A stretch of DNA of 64,000 bases from the NCBI RefSeq assembly GCF_000421465.1, contig NZ_ATXB01000002.1, positions 186,001 through 250,000 of the forward strand. The letters run 5' to 3'. Each line of letters opens with the position of its first letter. Positions within the stretch are counted from its first letter, which is position 1. The stretch is from Methylohalobius crimeensis 10Ki (GTDB taxonomy: Bacteria > Pseudomonadota > Gammaproteobacteria > Methylococcales > Methylothermaceae). The notes under the pieces were generated by a model. That model searched no databases, was not told the DNA's origin, and saw nothing but the letters and a program-made list of their open reading frames with translations. Below are positions 54,831-64,000 of the stretch, one piece after another. The translations under genes and the position numbers were made by a program.

Positions 54831-55606
54831 ATCGCGGTCATCCCGCCGTCGACCGCGAATGCGGCGCCGGTCACGAAGGCGGCCTCATCGGAAAGGAGAA
54901 AGAGCACCGCGGCTGCGATGTCGCCGGGTTCGCCGAAACGGCCAATGGGATATTTTGCCAGGCGTCTGGCCTGCAGCTCCGGGCTGCTGTCGCTGCCCAG
55001 CAACTGGTGTCCCATGTCGGTCGAGGCCACCGTGCCGGGGCAGACGGCGTTGATCCGGATGCCCTTGCTGGAATAATCGGCAGCCATTTGCCGGGTAAGG
55101 TTCACCACCGCACCCTTGGCCGCGCAGTAAGCCGCCATCGTGGGGATGCCGACCATGCCGGCCACGGAGCCGAAGTTGACGATGGCGCCGTGGCCGCGCT
55201 CGAGCATGCCCGGAATCGCAGCCTTCGAGGCGAGAAACGTTCCGGTCACGTTGACCGCCATGATGCGTTCCCATTCGGAGCGTTCCGCTTCGTGCACCGA
55301 TCCGAAGCCCGCGATTCCGGCGTTGTTGACGAGGCCGGTTATTGGACCCAATTCCCGTTCCGCATCATTTATCGCCTTGGTTATTTGGGCCTCGTCGGTC
55401 ACGTCGGCGCGAAAGAAATTGGCTGTGCATCCCCGTGCGTTTAAGGCCTGGACCGCCGTGGAGCCGCGTTCCTGGGCAAGATCGATGACGGCGATGCGGG
55501 CGCCAGCCGCTGCGCAGCGTTCGGCGGTGGAAAATCCGATACCCGTGGCGCCGCCGGTGATGGCGACGACCCGGTCTGTCAGTGAATTGCGGTTACTGTA
55601 AGCCAT
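54827..55606 (-). CDS. SDR-family dehydrogenase, probable 2-hydroxyalkyl-CoM dehydrogenase (259 aa)
   Basis: A classical short-chain dehydrogenase: the nucleotide loop GGATGIG, NNAGIAG, and the catalytic Ser147, Tyr160 and Lys164 (FGSVAGMV, then AAYCAAKGA). In this operon it should oxidise hydroxyalkyl-CoM to ketoalkyl-CoM. Xanthobacter has two enantiomer-specific enzymes (XecD and XecE); only one SDR is present here. The sulfonate-binding Arg three residues before the catalytic Tyr in the R-specific enzyme is Met here, as far as I recall that sequence. The stereospecificity is therefore open. Confidence 0.8.
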   Translation of the reverse strand: MAYSNRNSLTDRVVAITGGATGIGFSTAERCAAAGARIAVIDLAQERGSTAVQALNARGCTANFFRADVTDEAQITKAINDAERELGPITGLVNNAGIAGFGSVHEAERSEWERIMAVNVTGTFLASKAAIPGMLERGHGAIVNFGSVAGMVGIPTMAAYCAAKGAVVNLTRQMAADYSSKGIRINAVCPGTVASTDMGHQLLGSDSSPELQARRLAKYPIGRFGEPGDIAAAVLFLLSDEAAFVTGAAFAVDGGMTAI

Positions 55607-55735
55607 AATCGATCGAAATATGAGTGTTGAGGGCGGATACCCGGTTTTATCGTTCCCGCAGAAACCATGAGAGCAACGATACGGATACGTGCATTTCTCG
55701 TAGGAGCAGGCCGGCGCCCGCCCCCGCTCTTGTTT

Positions 55736-56869
55736 CTATGCATTTTCGGCGGCGACCCGGCCTGTCTCGATTTCTTCGCGAACCATCTTGGTCCCTTCCA
55801 CCAGCGCATGAATCTTGTCCTTGGCGATATACCGCTGCAAAAGGATGAGCCCGCAATCGGTGGTCACGCCGAGACGATCCGCCGGAACGTATTCGAGGAG
55901 TTTGCGAATCCGATCCGCCACCTCGTCGGCGGTTTCGGTGATCGTGCTCTTCACATCGATCACGCCGGCCCAGAAATCGACGTTCGGCGGAAGGGGATGT
56001 TGCCGGATGACATCGAGGCCGGACAGGTCGTCAGAGCGGCGGCCGCAGTTTTCGAGATTGAGGACCCTGATGTTCGCTTCATACGCCTTCGGGATGATCG
56101 AGGCCGTTGCGGACGGCGCTTTCCCCTTGCGCTTCGTGAGGTCGTACACTTCGCCCGAACTCGCGGTTTCATCGGGCTGGTAAGCCGGCGTGCCGCCCCA
56201 ATTGCCCCAGCAGACGTGAACGATGATTTTCGCCCTGTGGATGCCTTCGACCGCGCGGTTGAACGCTTCGATGGCATAGTCTTCGAAGAAGTACGGCCAG
56301 GTGAACTCGTCGAGCTGGATGAAGTCCGCGCCGATTGCCTCGACTTCTTTCAAGTCTTCGTTGATGGCCGCCGCGATGGCCAGCGCACGCTCGCGGCCGG
56401 ATGGGTAATAAAGATCATGGGTGCATTGTGCGAGCACCTGAACGCCGGTGTATTGCACCTTGATTGGCTTCCGGGTCGCCTTGCGCAAAGCCTTCGCCTG
56501 CTCGACCATCAGTGCGCCGTGCCGCTTGATCTCCTGTGTGACCGTGCCGGAATGGAGGCGGCTGTAGATGGGAAAGCCCAGGTGGCCGCCCTTGAGGTCG
56601 TAGCCGAGCCGCCGCATATAGTAATACAGCGCCTGGTCGGCATAGTTGTCGCTATGAATCCGGCCATCCGAAATGATGTCGAGACCGGCCGTCTCCTGGT
56701 CGCGCACGATGGCGCCGACCACGTCTTCGAGCGCCTCCTGCCACATCGCATCGGGCGGCTGCTGGTCCCCGGTAAAGTGCCGGGCAAATTCCGCATCCCA
56801 CCAGCGCGGGTTGGGATAGTTGCCGACCATGCTGGTGGGAATCAGCACTTCTGCGCCATTCAATATCAT
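55736..56869 (-). CDS. xecA: Epoxyalkane:coenzyme M transferase (2-hydroxypropyl-CoM lyase, XecA type, 377 aa)
   Basis: A zinc-dependent MetE-fold enzyme that adds the CoM thiol to an epoxide. The zinc ligands are His218 and Cys220 (IIVHVCWGNWGG) and Cys339 (TTDCGL). Its 377 residues equal the length I recall for the Xanthobacter enzyme, and VQYTGVQVLAQCTHDLYY and IQLDEFTWPYFF fit the family. It is the first gene of the minus-strand operon, with GGAGGA 7 bp before ATG, and it is divergent from the 2-KPCC gene. A generic MetE-like protein is the alternative, but the neighbours make XecA much more likely. Confidence 0.88.
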   Translation of the reverse strand: MILNGAEVLIPTSMVGNYPNPRWWDAEFARHFTGDQQPPDAMWQEALEDVVGAIVRDQETAGLDIISDGRIHSDNYADQALYYYMRRLGYDLKGGHLGFPIYSRLHSGTVTQEIKRHGALMVEQAKALRKATRKPIKVQYTGVQVLAQCTHDLYYPSGRERALAIAAAINEDLKEVEAIGADFIQLDEFTWPYFFEDYAIEAFNRAVEGIHRAKIIVHVCWGNWGGTPAYQPDETASSGEVYDLTKRKGKAPSATASIIPKAYEANIRVLNLENCGRRSDDLSGLDVIRQHPLPPNVDFWAGVIDVKSTITETADEVADRIRKLLEYVPADRLGVTTDCGLILLQRYIAKDKIHALVEGTKMVREEIETGRVAAENA

Positions 56870-57025
56870 CGCTTTCTCCTCCGATTCCGAGGAATCAGTT
56901 TCCGACGTCGGGCGTAGTGTCCATTACGTCCGGCTGGCGCCGAAACGACCCTCAAGGGTTGATGGAACCTACAAAGACCTTCAACTATCCATACTTTACA
57001 ATATGCTCTCCCCTCGACTTTAATC

Positions 57026-57055
57026 ATTACAATATAAATTATTGTTACTTGTCAA
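57026..57055 (-). promoter_or_regulatory. xecA: Sigma70-like promoter for the CoM/epoxide operon
   Basis: On the minus strand, TTGACA (57055-57050) and TGTAAT (57031-57026) are separated by 18 bp. Transcription would begin about 150 bp upstream of xecA. The region is strongly AT-rich compared with the genes. Confidence 0.55.
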
Positions 57056-57101
57056 TACTTGCCACCACGACACCGATATTACCGGTTTCCTGTATCACTA
57101 A

Positions 57102-57131
57102 TTGACATCTATGGATAATAATGCTTATTCT
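57102..57131 (+). promoter_or_regulatory. Sigma70-like promoter for the 93-aa gene and 2-KPCC
   Basis: TTGACA (57102-57107) and TATTCT (57126-57131) are separated by 18 bp. A perfect inverted repeat, CTTATT-CTTA-AATAAG (57124-57139), overlaps the -10 box and could be an operator. The start codon of the first gene is at 57177. Confidence 0.55.
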
Positions 57132-57176
57132 TAAATAAGAAACTAATATAGAATATAGATAGAGAAGGCATCCCCC

Positions 57177-57458
57177 ATGAGAAACGTATGGATCATGACC
57201 CATACGAAAGGCGCGGCGCCGATTGCCCCCGTCATGAAAGTCTGTCCGTCACCGTCCGGGCAGCCCGGCGATCATGTCGACGGAGACGGGAACTATGTCG
57301 GCACCTGGTTCAAGATCGAACAAGTACCGGACGATGTCCCGAACAGCCGCGTAGTTTCTTTATTGTTCGACTCCCAATCTGGCGCCGCCCATCACAGCAT
57401 GACCTATGCCACACTCACGATGGCCGCGGTGATGGGGTGCCCCTGCTGCATGCATTGA
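57177..57458 (+). CDS. Small protein of unknown function in the CoM module (93 aa)
   Basis: No recognised family. It has a Gly/Pro-rich N-terminal half (GAAPIAPVMKVCPSPSGQPG), a beta-like section (WFKIEQVPDDVPNSRVVSLL) and ends with a membrane-like or buried helix closing in a GCPCC cysteine cluster. AGAAGG precedes ATG. It lies 24 bp upstream of 2-KPCC in the same transcript and directly downstream of a good promoter, so it is likely a genuine partner: a small redox, metal or chaperone protein are all possible, but nothing in the sequence proves one. Confidence 0.65.
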   Translation: MRNVWIMTHTKGAAPIAPVMKVCPSPSGQPGDHVDGDGNYVGTWFKIEQVPDDVPNSRVVSLLFDSQSGAAHHSMTYATLTMAAVMGCPCCMH

Positions 57459-59054
<1,596 letters not shown>

Positions 59055-59491
59055 GCCCCCCGTGGTGGCGATGCTGCGCAACAGCGTGCCTAAAACAACC
59101 GACTGTTCCGGACCATATGAAGAAGCTGAAAAATCCGCAGAACAGCTTTTCGTTACTGTGACTTGAGTTTCAGGGGTGCTGCTTAAACTTTAACCTCTAG
59201 GTGTCCACATCGGACAACCTTAGAGTCCGTGGGAGCCCTAAACTCGCCGCGTGCGCACCCTGGCCCGTTTCCTGCTATCCGGCACATGCCATCTTTATGT
59301 CTGCCGCCCCGCTTGTCAGAAAAAAGCGGCGACTTGCACGGACCTGACAAGATTGGTCGAAGAGCCGGCCCTCCCGGAGAGGAATCCGCGTGGTCCGCTA
59401 TCGATAGAATAAGAAAATGCCGCGCTCGAACAAGGCCCTTGCATTCTTTTCGGGTAAAATGGCGGAAGAGAAATTATTGGCTTTTGGAAAG
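59055..59491. other. Gene-free interval after 2-KPCC
   Basis: About 440 bp after the 2-KPCC stop contain no convincing gene and no strong terminator. The 3' end of this interval precedes the small coiled-coil gene, whose start is uncertain (59459 or 59492). Confidence 0.4.
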
Positions 59492-59710
59492 ATGTCCCAG
59501 AATGTTGAAAACTTGATCCTCGAGCATCTCCGTCACATTCGCTCCGATCTCGACGGTATGAAAGAAGACTTGCGGGAGATCAAATCAAGGTTGACCAGTC
59601 TGGAATCAGCGATGGCCGGCCTGAAGCGGGACAATGCGGGTCTCTATGGAGACATGGCCGAACGGGTAGAGCGGATCGAACGCCAACTCGATCTTCAAGA
59701 CGAAACCTGA
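59492..59710 (+). CDS. Small coiled-coil protein (72 aa)
   Basis: A highly helical, charged protein (NVENLILEHLRHIRSDLDGM, then KEDLREIKSRLTSLESAMAG and ERVERIERQLDL) with heptad repeats over almost its whole length. Similar small proteins of unknown role are widespread in proteobacteria and often sit beside toxin genes or mobile elements. The ATG at 59492 fits the usual N-terminus; an in-frame ATG at 59459 would add 11 residues. Confidence 0.6.
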   Translation: MSQNVENLILEHLRHIRSDLDGMKEDLREIKSRLTSLESAMAGLKRDNAGLYGDMAERVERIERQLDLQDET

Positions 59711-59740
59711 ATCAATCCGGCATCCGACAATCGCCGCTAA

Positions 59741-60582
59741 GAGCCTGTTCATGATCTTTTTAACAATAGTGCCAGAAAAGCTAAATTAATAAACTGCAAG
59801 CTGGTATTGAGTTTGCGTTCGCAGTTCTTCCACAGACGCCGGCATTTTTCCAACCAAGCAAAAGATCGCTCCACCACCCAGCGCTGTGGCATCACCGCAA
59901 AGGTGTGCAACTCACGTCGCTTAGCTACCTGCACCGTCGCACCCAGCCTCTCCTCGATAGCTTTTGCAAACGGCTTTCCGGTATAACCACCGTCCACCAG
60001 GACACTATGCACTCGATCCAGGCTCGATGCATTCCGCTTTAGGGCCTCGAGCGCTCCCTGACGATCCGTCACATTGGCCGTCGTCACCGCGATGGCATGC
60101 GGTAGCCCCTGGGTATCCACCGCAATATGGCGTTTGATCCCCGAGATTTTCTTGCCTCCATCGTAGCCTTTGTGCCGTGCGCTATCGGTGTGCTTCACGC
60201 TTTGCGCGTCGATGATCAAAAAGCGCGTTGAGGCGTTGCGTCCCTGGTGGGTCCGGACCTCGCCAACCCGTTTTTTTTAAAGCCTGCTCCAGCAGGCTCG
60301 GCCCCCCATCTTCGGGCTTCTCACTCCATTGCTGAAAGTAGGAATGCACCGTGCGCCACTTCGGAAAATCATTCGGGAGCATCCGCCACTGGCAGCCACT
60401 CTTGAGCAAGTACAGCACCGCACAAAACACCTCGTACAGATCCACCCTGCGGGGCTTGGTCTTCTTGCGGGCACTCTCCAGCAGTGGCCGGATTTTCTCA
60501 AACTGTTCTCGACTGATATCGCTTGCGTATTGCTTTCTCATAACCTGAATTATCCAGGTTATGAGAGATTATGAACAGGTCC
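59741..60582 (-). mobile_element. IS5-family (IS427-type) insertion sequence
   Basis: The ends carry a similar inverted repeat: GAGCCTGTTCATGATCT from 59741 and GGACCTGTTCATAATCT read inward from about 60582. It encodes one transposase in two frames. The right end abuts a second insertion sequence. Confidence 0.82.
59749..60541 (-). CDS. IS5-family transposase in two overlapping frames
   Basis: The upstream frame (60541-60182) is the N-terminal part (YASDISREQFEKIRPLLESA, then CQWRMLPNDFPKWRTVHSYF). The downstream frame (60219-59749) has the DDE catalytic region (MIIDAQSVKHTDSAR, LVDGGYTGKPFAKAIEERLG, WVVERSFAWLEKCRRLWKNCE). The frames overlap across a homopolymer (T-rich on the plus strand near 60273-60280) that fits the -1 frameshift used by IS427-group elements. 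Both parts look intact. Confidence 0.85.
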
Positions 60583-60584
60583 TG

Positions 60585-62043
60585 AGCTCGACTTTCCCCA
60601 TTTGAGGGGTTGTATAAGGGCCGGGAGATAACCACCTATGAAGAATCATCTTCGACCAAAAAGAGGTTCTTCAGATGGGCGGATTACCTCCCGACGTCTT
60701 GTCGATTATAAAGGTGTTTGCACCGCTGTTCAGCAAAAGGGTATGGCAACGGGCGCAAGTGTTACTGATAGGTGCGATCCTCACGCCTGGTCGACGCACG
60801 GTGGCGGCAGTGCTTCGGGTGATGGGGCTCGGCGAGGAGCGACGGTTCAAGAACTACCATCGGGTGCTCAGCCGGGCGCGGTGGTCTGGGCTGGCCAGCA
60901 GTCGCCTGTTGTTGGGGCTGTTAATCCAGGCGTTTGCCTGGCAGGGACCCTTGGTGATGGGATTGGATGACACGATTGAGCGACGGTGGGGGCGCAAGAT
61001 TGGTGCTCGGGGGATCTACCGGGACCCGGTCCGCTCCAGCCGGGGGCATTTTGTGAAAGCCAGCGGCCTGCGCTGGTTGAGCCTGATGCTGTTGGTGCCG
61101 ATCCCTTGGGCCCATCGGGTTTGGGCGCTTCCTTTTCTGACCTCGCTATGCCCCTCGGAGCGCTACTATCGGCGCTATCGGCGTGCGCATCGATCCTTGA
61201 CCGAGCGGGCCCGGCAGCTCTTGCGGATGGTCCGGCGCTGGTTGCCCACCCGCTCGATCGTGGTGGTCGCCGATCAGAGCTTTGCGGCCTTGGATCTTTT
61301 GGCGGCCGTCACTGGGGACCGGTTCAGTGTCGTGACCCGGCTGCGGTTGGATGCGGCGTTGTACGAACCGGCCCCGCCGCCGCGACCGGGCCGCTCTGGA
61401 CGACCGCGCAAAAAGGGGAAACGGCTCTCCACGCTGGCGCAAGTGGCCGCCGACCCGGCGACCCGTTGGCAACGCTTGACCGTTGCGCGGTGGTATGGCG
61501 AATCCGACCGCCCGGTGGAAATCGCCTCGGGCACGGCGGTGTGGTACCACGCGGGCAAACCGCCCGTACCGCTCCGTTGGGTGCTGATCCGCGATCCGCT
61601 CCAGCGCTTCCAGGCCCAAGCGCTGTTGTGCACGGATCCGAAGGCCGCGCCGACAGAGATCGTCCAGTGGTTTATCCGCCGTTGGCAGGTCGAGGTCACC
61701 TTCGAAGAAACCCGTGCCCACTTGGGACTGGAAACGCAGCGCCAATGGTCAAGGCGGGCGATCGCCCGGACCACGCCCATCCTGCTCGGCTTGTTCTCCC
61801 TGGTCACCCTCATGGCCGATCGGCTGGTCGCCAACCAGGCGATGCCGGTGCGTACCGCTGCCTGGTATCGCAAAACTCACCCGACCTTTATCGATGCGTT
61901 GGCCTTGGTACGCCGTCACCTGTGGAGTGCACACCTTTTTTCCAGGTCGCCGCCAGCCACCGACGTGGAAAAAAATCCCAACCCATTACTGACCCGCTGT
62001 ATCGAGATAATGTGCTATGCCGCATAATGGGGAAAGTCGAGCT
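60585..62043 (+). mobile_element. IS701-like insertion sequence
   Basis: It is bounded by a perfect 18-bp inverted repeat, AGCTCGACTTTCCCCATT, at 60585-60602 and 62026-62043; length is about 1459 bp. The left end lies two bases from the right end of the IS5 element. The flanks do not show a clear target duplication. Confidence 0.85.
60675..62027 (+). CDS. IS701-like DDE transposase (450 aa)
   Basis: A DDE-superfamily endonuclease of the IS701/IS4-like type: PLVMGLDDTIERRWGRKIGA (first Asp), IVVVADQSFAALDLLAAVTG (second Asp) and a C-terminal RRWQVEVTFEETRAHLGLET (Glu motif). It is full length with no frameshift. The start ATG at 60675 lies about 70 bp inside the left repeat. It ends within the right inverted repeat. 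Confidence 0.85.
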   Translation: MGGLPPDVLSIIKVFAPLFSKRVWQRAQVLLIGAILTPGRRTVAAVLRVMGLGEERRFKNYHRVLSRARWSGLASSRLLLGLLIQAFAWQGPLVMGLDDTIERRWGRKIGARGIYRDPVRSSRGHFVKASGLRWLSLMLLVPIPWAHRVWALPFLTSLCPSERYYRRYRRAHRSLTERARQLLRMVRRWLPTRSIVVVADQSFAALDLLAAVTGDRFSVVTRLRLDAALYEPAPPPRPGRSGRPRKKGKRLSTLAQVAADPATRWQRLTVARWYGESDRPVEIASGTAVWYHAGKPPVPLRWVLIRDPLQRFQAQALLCTDPKAAPTEIVQWFIRRWQVEVTFEETRAHLGLETQRQWSRRAIARTTPILLGLFSLVTLMADRLVANQAMPVRTAAWYRKTHPTFIDALALVRRHLWSAHLFSRSPPATDVEKNPNPLLTRCIEIMCYAA

Positions 62044-62149
62044 AAGGAGAGTCATGCCGACTTTGAGTTCCATGCTTTAGCCGATTTTCGCAACCACGGA
62101 TTAACGATCCGTGATTATGTATAAATTTATTGATTTGATTTGGAAAGAA

Positions 62150-62197
62150 TGGAGGCTGCGGTCGGAATCGAACCGGCGTACACGGCTTTGCAGTCCA
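62150..62197 (-). pseudogene. tRNA-Cys 3'-half relic
   Basis: Read on the minus strand, the segment gives an anticodon loop CTGCAAA (anticodon GCA, Cys), the variable and T-arm (GCCGGTTCGATTCCGACC) and the acceptor end CGCAGCCTCCA with CCA. The 5' half (D-arm and the matching GGCTGCG) is absent, and the T-stem has a mismatch. 3' tRNA fragments of this size are typical leftovers of tRNA-targeted integration. Confidence 0.65.
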
Positions 62198-62289
62198 TTT
62201 AAACCCTTGGATTCATGGGCTTTCCATAGGCGAGACACAATAAATGCCACACATCTCAAGATGAGAAAAGAGAACGTTCTGCGCCAACT

Positions 62290-62572
62290 TTAGCCAAATA
62301 GCTCGCTATGTGAGCCCAGGCTGGGCCAATCGAAGAAGGTTGGTATCCGACTTACGATAAATCAGTAGCAGATCGGGTTTGATGTGACACTCCCGATAAC
62401 CCTCCCAATTACCGCCGTGATCATGGTCGCGAAAACGATCCTCCAATGGTTGATCGGTCGCCAACGCCAGGAGTACAAGTTCAAGGTCGTGATCCAGCGT
62501 CTTTCGATACTTCCCTTTACTTTCACGCTTGTAGTCTCGCTTGAAAGCAGTCGAGCGTTCAATCACCCGCAT
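62290..62572 (-). pseudogene. YafQ-family mRNA interferase toxin, frameshifted at its catalytic end
   Basis: The main frame (VIERSTAFKRDYKRESKGKY, DRFRDHDHGGNWEGYRECHI, then KPDLLLIYRKSDTNLL) is a YafQ-type toxin, but it ends in RLAQPGLT. Removing one base near 62322 continues it as RLGSHSELFG, the conserved C-terminus that carries the catalytic His of YafQ. The toxin is therefore expected to be inactive. Confidence 0.75.
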
Positions 62573-62825
62573 GCAGATCCGCCATCAGATCATCGATGCT
62601 CTCGAACCGCTTACCATTTCCGGTCTCCAGTTCGGACAAGGCCTTTTTTGTTTTGGCATTCGGAACCTTGATTTCAAACGGCAGGCGGCGTTCATCGGCC
62701 ACGCGAAGCATCAACAGTCGGATGGCGTCCGAGACGGTCAAACCCATTGCTTCAAGGGCGGCAGCGGCACGCTCTTTAGTTTCGACATCGATGCGTGCAC
62801 GAACGTAAGTATTGACGGTCTTCAT
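62559..62825 (-). CDS. RelB/DinJ-family antitoxin (88 aa)
   Basis: A ribbon-helix-helix antitoxin: MKTVNTYVRARIDVETKERA, then ALEAMGLTVSDAIRLLMLRV. The C-terminal tail (LETGNGKRFESIDDLMADLH) would bind the toxin. Its last 14 bp overlap the toxin start. It should autoregulate the operon. The length is typical. Confidence 0.88.
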   Translation of the reverse strand: MKTVNTYVRARIDVETKERAAAALEAMGLTVSDAIRLLMLRVADERRLPFEIKVPNAKTKKALSELETGNGKRFESIDDLMADLHAGD

Positions 62826-62948
62826 GAGGACACTTCCAGTACAATTGATGATGGCAGCTCGATTGTAGTCATGACAAGACTACACGGCAAATTTTATGTT
62901 CCCCCTTTTTCTTAAGATAGGGTGATATGAGAAGACGTCAGTATGTAG

Positions 62949-64000
62949 TCAGGTAACTCTTACTTCATATCGTATAAACAGAAAGATGTCCTCTATCATT
63001 TCCGGGTTTAACTGCGGCTGACCATCCACATCAATTGCAATATCCTCCGGCACGTCCGAGCGATTGATAGCTAGCATCCAATCTCCCATTAGGGAGCCTG
63101 ACAACCCTACCGATGATTCCGAAGACGGGAAAGCCGCCGTCGGCAAGTTTCCCAGATCCTTTCGCGAAGCGATGCTGGAATCGTGCGAGGAGCCATTCTT
63201 CACAAGCGTAACCGGCATTTCTGCTTCTGCGAACGTTGAATAGTTGTTGATCGATCTGGGCTTAACCACTACCAAAATTTGCGGCGATACATCCTGAGCG
63301 AGCACAAATTCCATTCCGAGGAGAAAATGCGGAAAGTGCTTTTCCTCGACAGTCAGCAGGGTTTCATGCGCTGTATCGTCTGCTTTCGGGTGAAGGAACT
63401 GGTGGAACTGAGAAGAGAATTCCTGCCGAAGACTGAACATTCGGAATAGCCCGCGCCCCGATGCCGACAGGTCTTCGAGCCAACGGTTGAGGGCTTCCGT
63501 GAGGGAGGCGTTCACCAGTCCCGCGAAACCGGCGCCCCCGTCCCTGGCCGTGTAGTGGACGTGGAGGATGACATCCGAGATCGTGTCGTAGTCGAATTGG
63601 CGAAACTCCTGGGGCAATTCGAGACGCCAATTGCCGATGACCCCTGCGCCTTCAAAGGGTAGATAGCGCTCGTCGCGGAAGTTGAGTTCGAACAGGCCGC
63701 TGTCTTCCCGGGCACTGCTCGTCGCAATTGATTGAATACCGCCCAGATTATAGATAAAGCGGTCGTCATTCGTATCCCCGGTCCAGGCATAAGAGGGGGC
63801 GGTATTCGTATTCTTGCGGATGCGGTTGCTCTGTAGCGTAACGGTGCAACTGACGTTCGTATACGGTCCGGTCACCGAGGGGAGCGTGAGGCTCACCGAC
63901 TTGATGCGTCGCATGTAGTGGCCGGGGTAATCCAGGTCGAAGATCACCTCGGGGAGGTGGAAGAAGCATTCGCCGGTCTCTCGCAGCCTGACCAGCGCCT
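62949..64000 (-). CDS. Insecticidal Tc-toxin A subunit, C-terminal part (5' end outside window)
   Basis: The frame is open from the window edge. DYPGHYMRRIKSVSLTLPSV, then TGPYTNVSCTVTLQSNRIRK, ESGLFELNFRDERYLPFEGA-like sequence and GVIGNWRLELPQEFRQFDYD match the C-terminal TcB-binding region of TcA (TcdA) proteins, including the HVHYTARDGG segment. The last 130 residues (after about GRGLFRMFSLRQEF) are more divergent. The large pore-forming N-terminal part lies outside. There is no TcB/TcC gene in view. Confidence 0.8.
   Translation of the reverse strand, partial: ALVRLRETGECFFHLPEVIFDLDYPGHYMRRIKSVSLTLPSVTGPYTNVSCTVTLQSNRIRKNTNTAPSYAWTGDTNDDRFIYNLGGIQSIATSSAREDSGLFELNFRDERYLPFEGAGVIGNWRLELPQEFRQFDYDTISDVILHVHYTARDGGAGFAGLVNASLTEALNRWLEDLSASGRGLFRMFSLRQEFSSQFHQFLHPKADDTAHETLLTVEEKHFPHFLLGMEFVLAQDVSPQILVVVKPRSINNYSTFAEAEMPVTLVKNGSSHDSSIASRKDLGNLPTAAFPSSESSVGLSGSLMGDWMLAINRSDVPEDIAIDVDGQPQLNPEMIEDIFLFIRYEVRVT

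Noticed and set aside
62150..62197. Functional tRNA-Cys gene
   Set aside because: The D-arm, the 5' acceptor strand and proper T-stem pairing are missing, so only a 3' fragment is supported.

Overview
The window (about 58-60% GC by eye) looks like part of a gammaproteobacterial chromosome or large plasmid. Support comes from the RND, UmuDC, MCP and GGDEF/EAL genes, a cobalt-type nitrile hydratase, and a dense population of insertion sequences and toxin-antitoxin (TA) relics. The species cannot be named from this sequence.

The most interesting region is 41.3-59.1 kb, a near-complete coenzyme M (CoM) module. On the minus strand, one long tightly packed operon (56869 down to 41371) encodes in order: epoxyalkane:CoM transferase (XecA type), one SDR dehydrogenase, a two-subunit CoA-transferase-like pair, four CoM biosynthesis enzymes colinear with xcbB1-C1-D1-E1 of Xanthobacter Py2, an NDP-forming acyl-CoA synthetase, an acylating aldehyde dehydrogenase, a single-cysteine FAD disulfide reductase, and a MerR-HTH regulator with a MEDS/DcmR-type sensory domain. 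Divergently on the plus strand, behind its own sigma70-like promoter, are a 93-residue protein I cannot assign and 2-ketopropyl-CoM oxidoreductase/carboxylase (2-KPCC, XecC). The cell could therefore make CoM from phosphoenolpyruvate and sulfite, use it to open an epoxide, oxidise the hydroxyalkyl-CoM, and cleave and carboxylate the keto product. No alkene monooxygenase is in the window.

Other regions: 0-7.4 kb holds a Ser/Thr kinase tail, an IS630 element, a chemoreceptor, a cheR remnant and a large GGDEF/EAL protein. 7.5-15.2 kb holds two small envelope proteins, an RND efflux pair, umuDC behind a palindromic operator, and a cupin protein. 15.3-16.1 kb is a decayed TnpB. 16.5-19.4 kb is a nitrile hydratase operon (GTPase activator, beta, alpha, accessory protein). 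19.7-23.7 kb has a bacterial PARG, a sialidase-fold protein, an FMN hydroxy-acid oxidase and a hypothetical protein.

23.9-34.6 kb is an accessory zone of intact and ruined TA modules (DUF433/DUF5615, Phd/PIN, excisionase-like/PIN, HicB, HigBA, VapB, a nucleotidyltransferase pair). It also holds a broken DNA-phosphorothioation-associated methyltransferase, an HIT protein translationally coupled to an HNH endonuclease, a queuosine-mannosyltransferase-like glycosyltransferase and a diguanylate cyclase. 34.8-39.2 kb has an SbcD/SbcC-like pair and a small tail-collar-like secreted protein. 39.2-41.3 kb has an IS66 element between two broken genes. 59.4-64 kb has a small coiled-coil protein, two abutting IS elements, a tRNA-Cys 3'-half relic, a DinJ/YafQ pair with a frameshifted toxin, and the C-terminus of a Tc-toxin A subunit running off the end.
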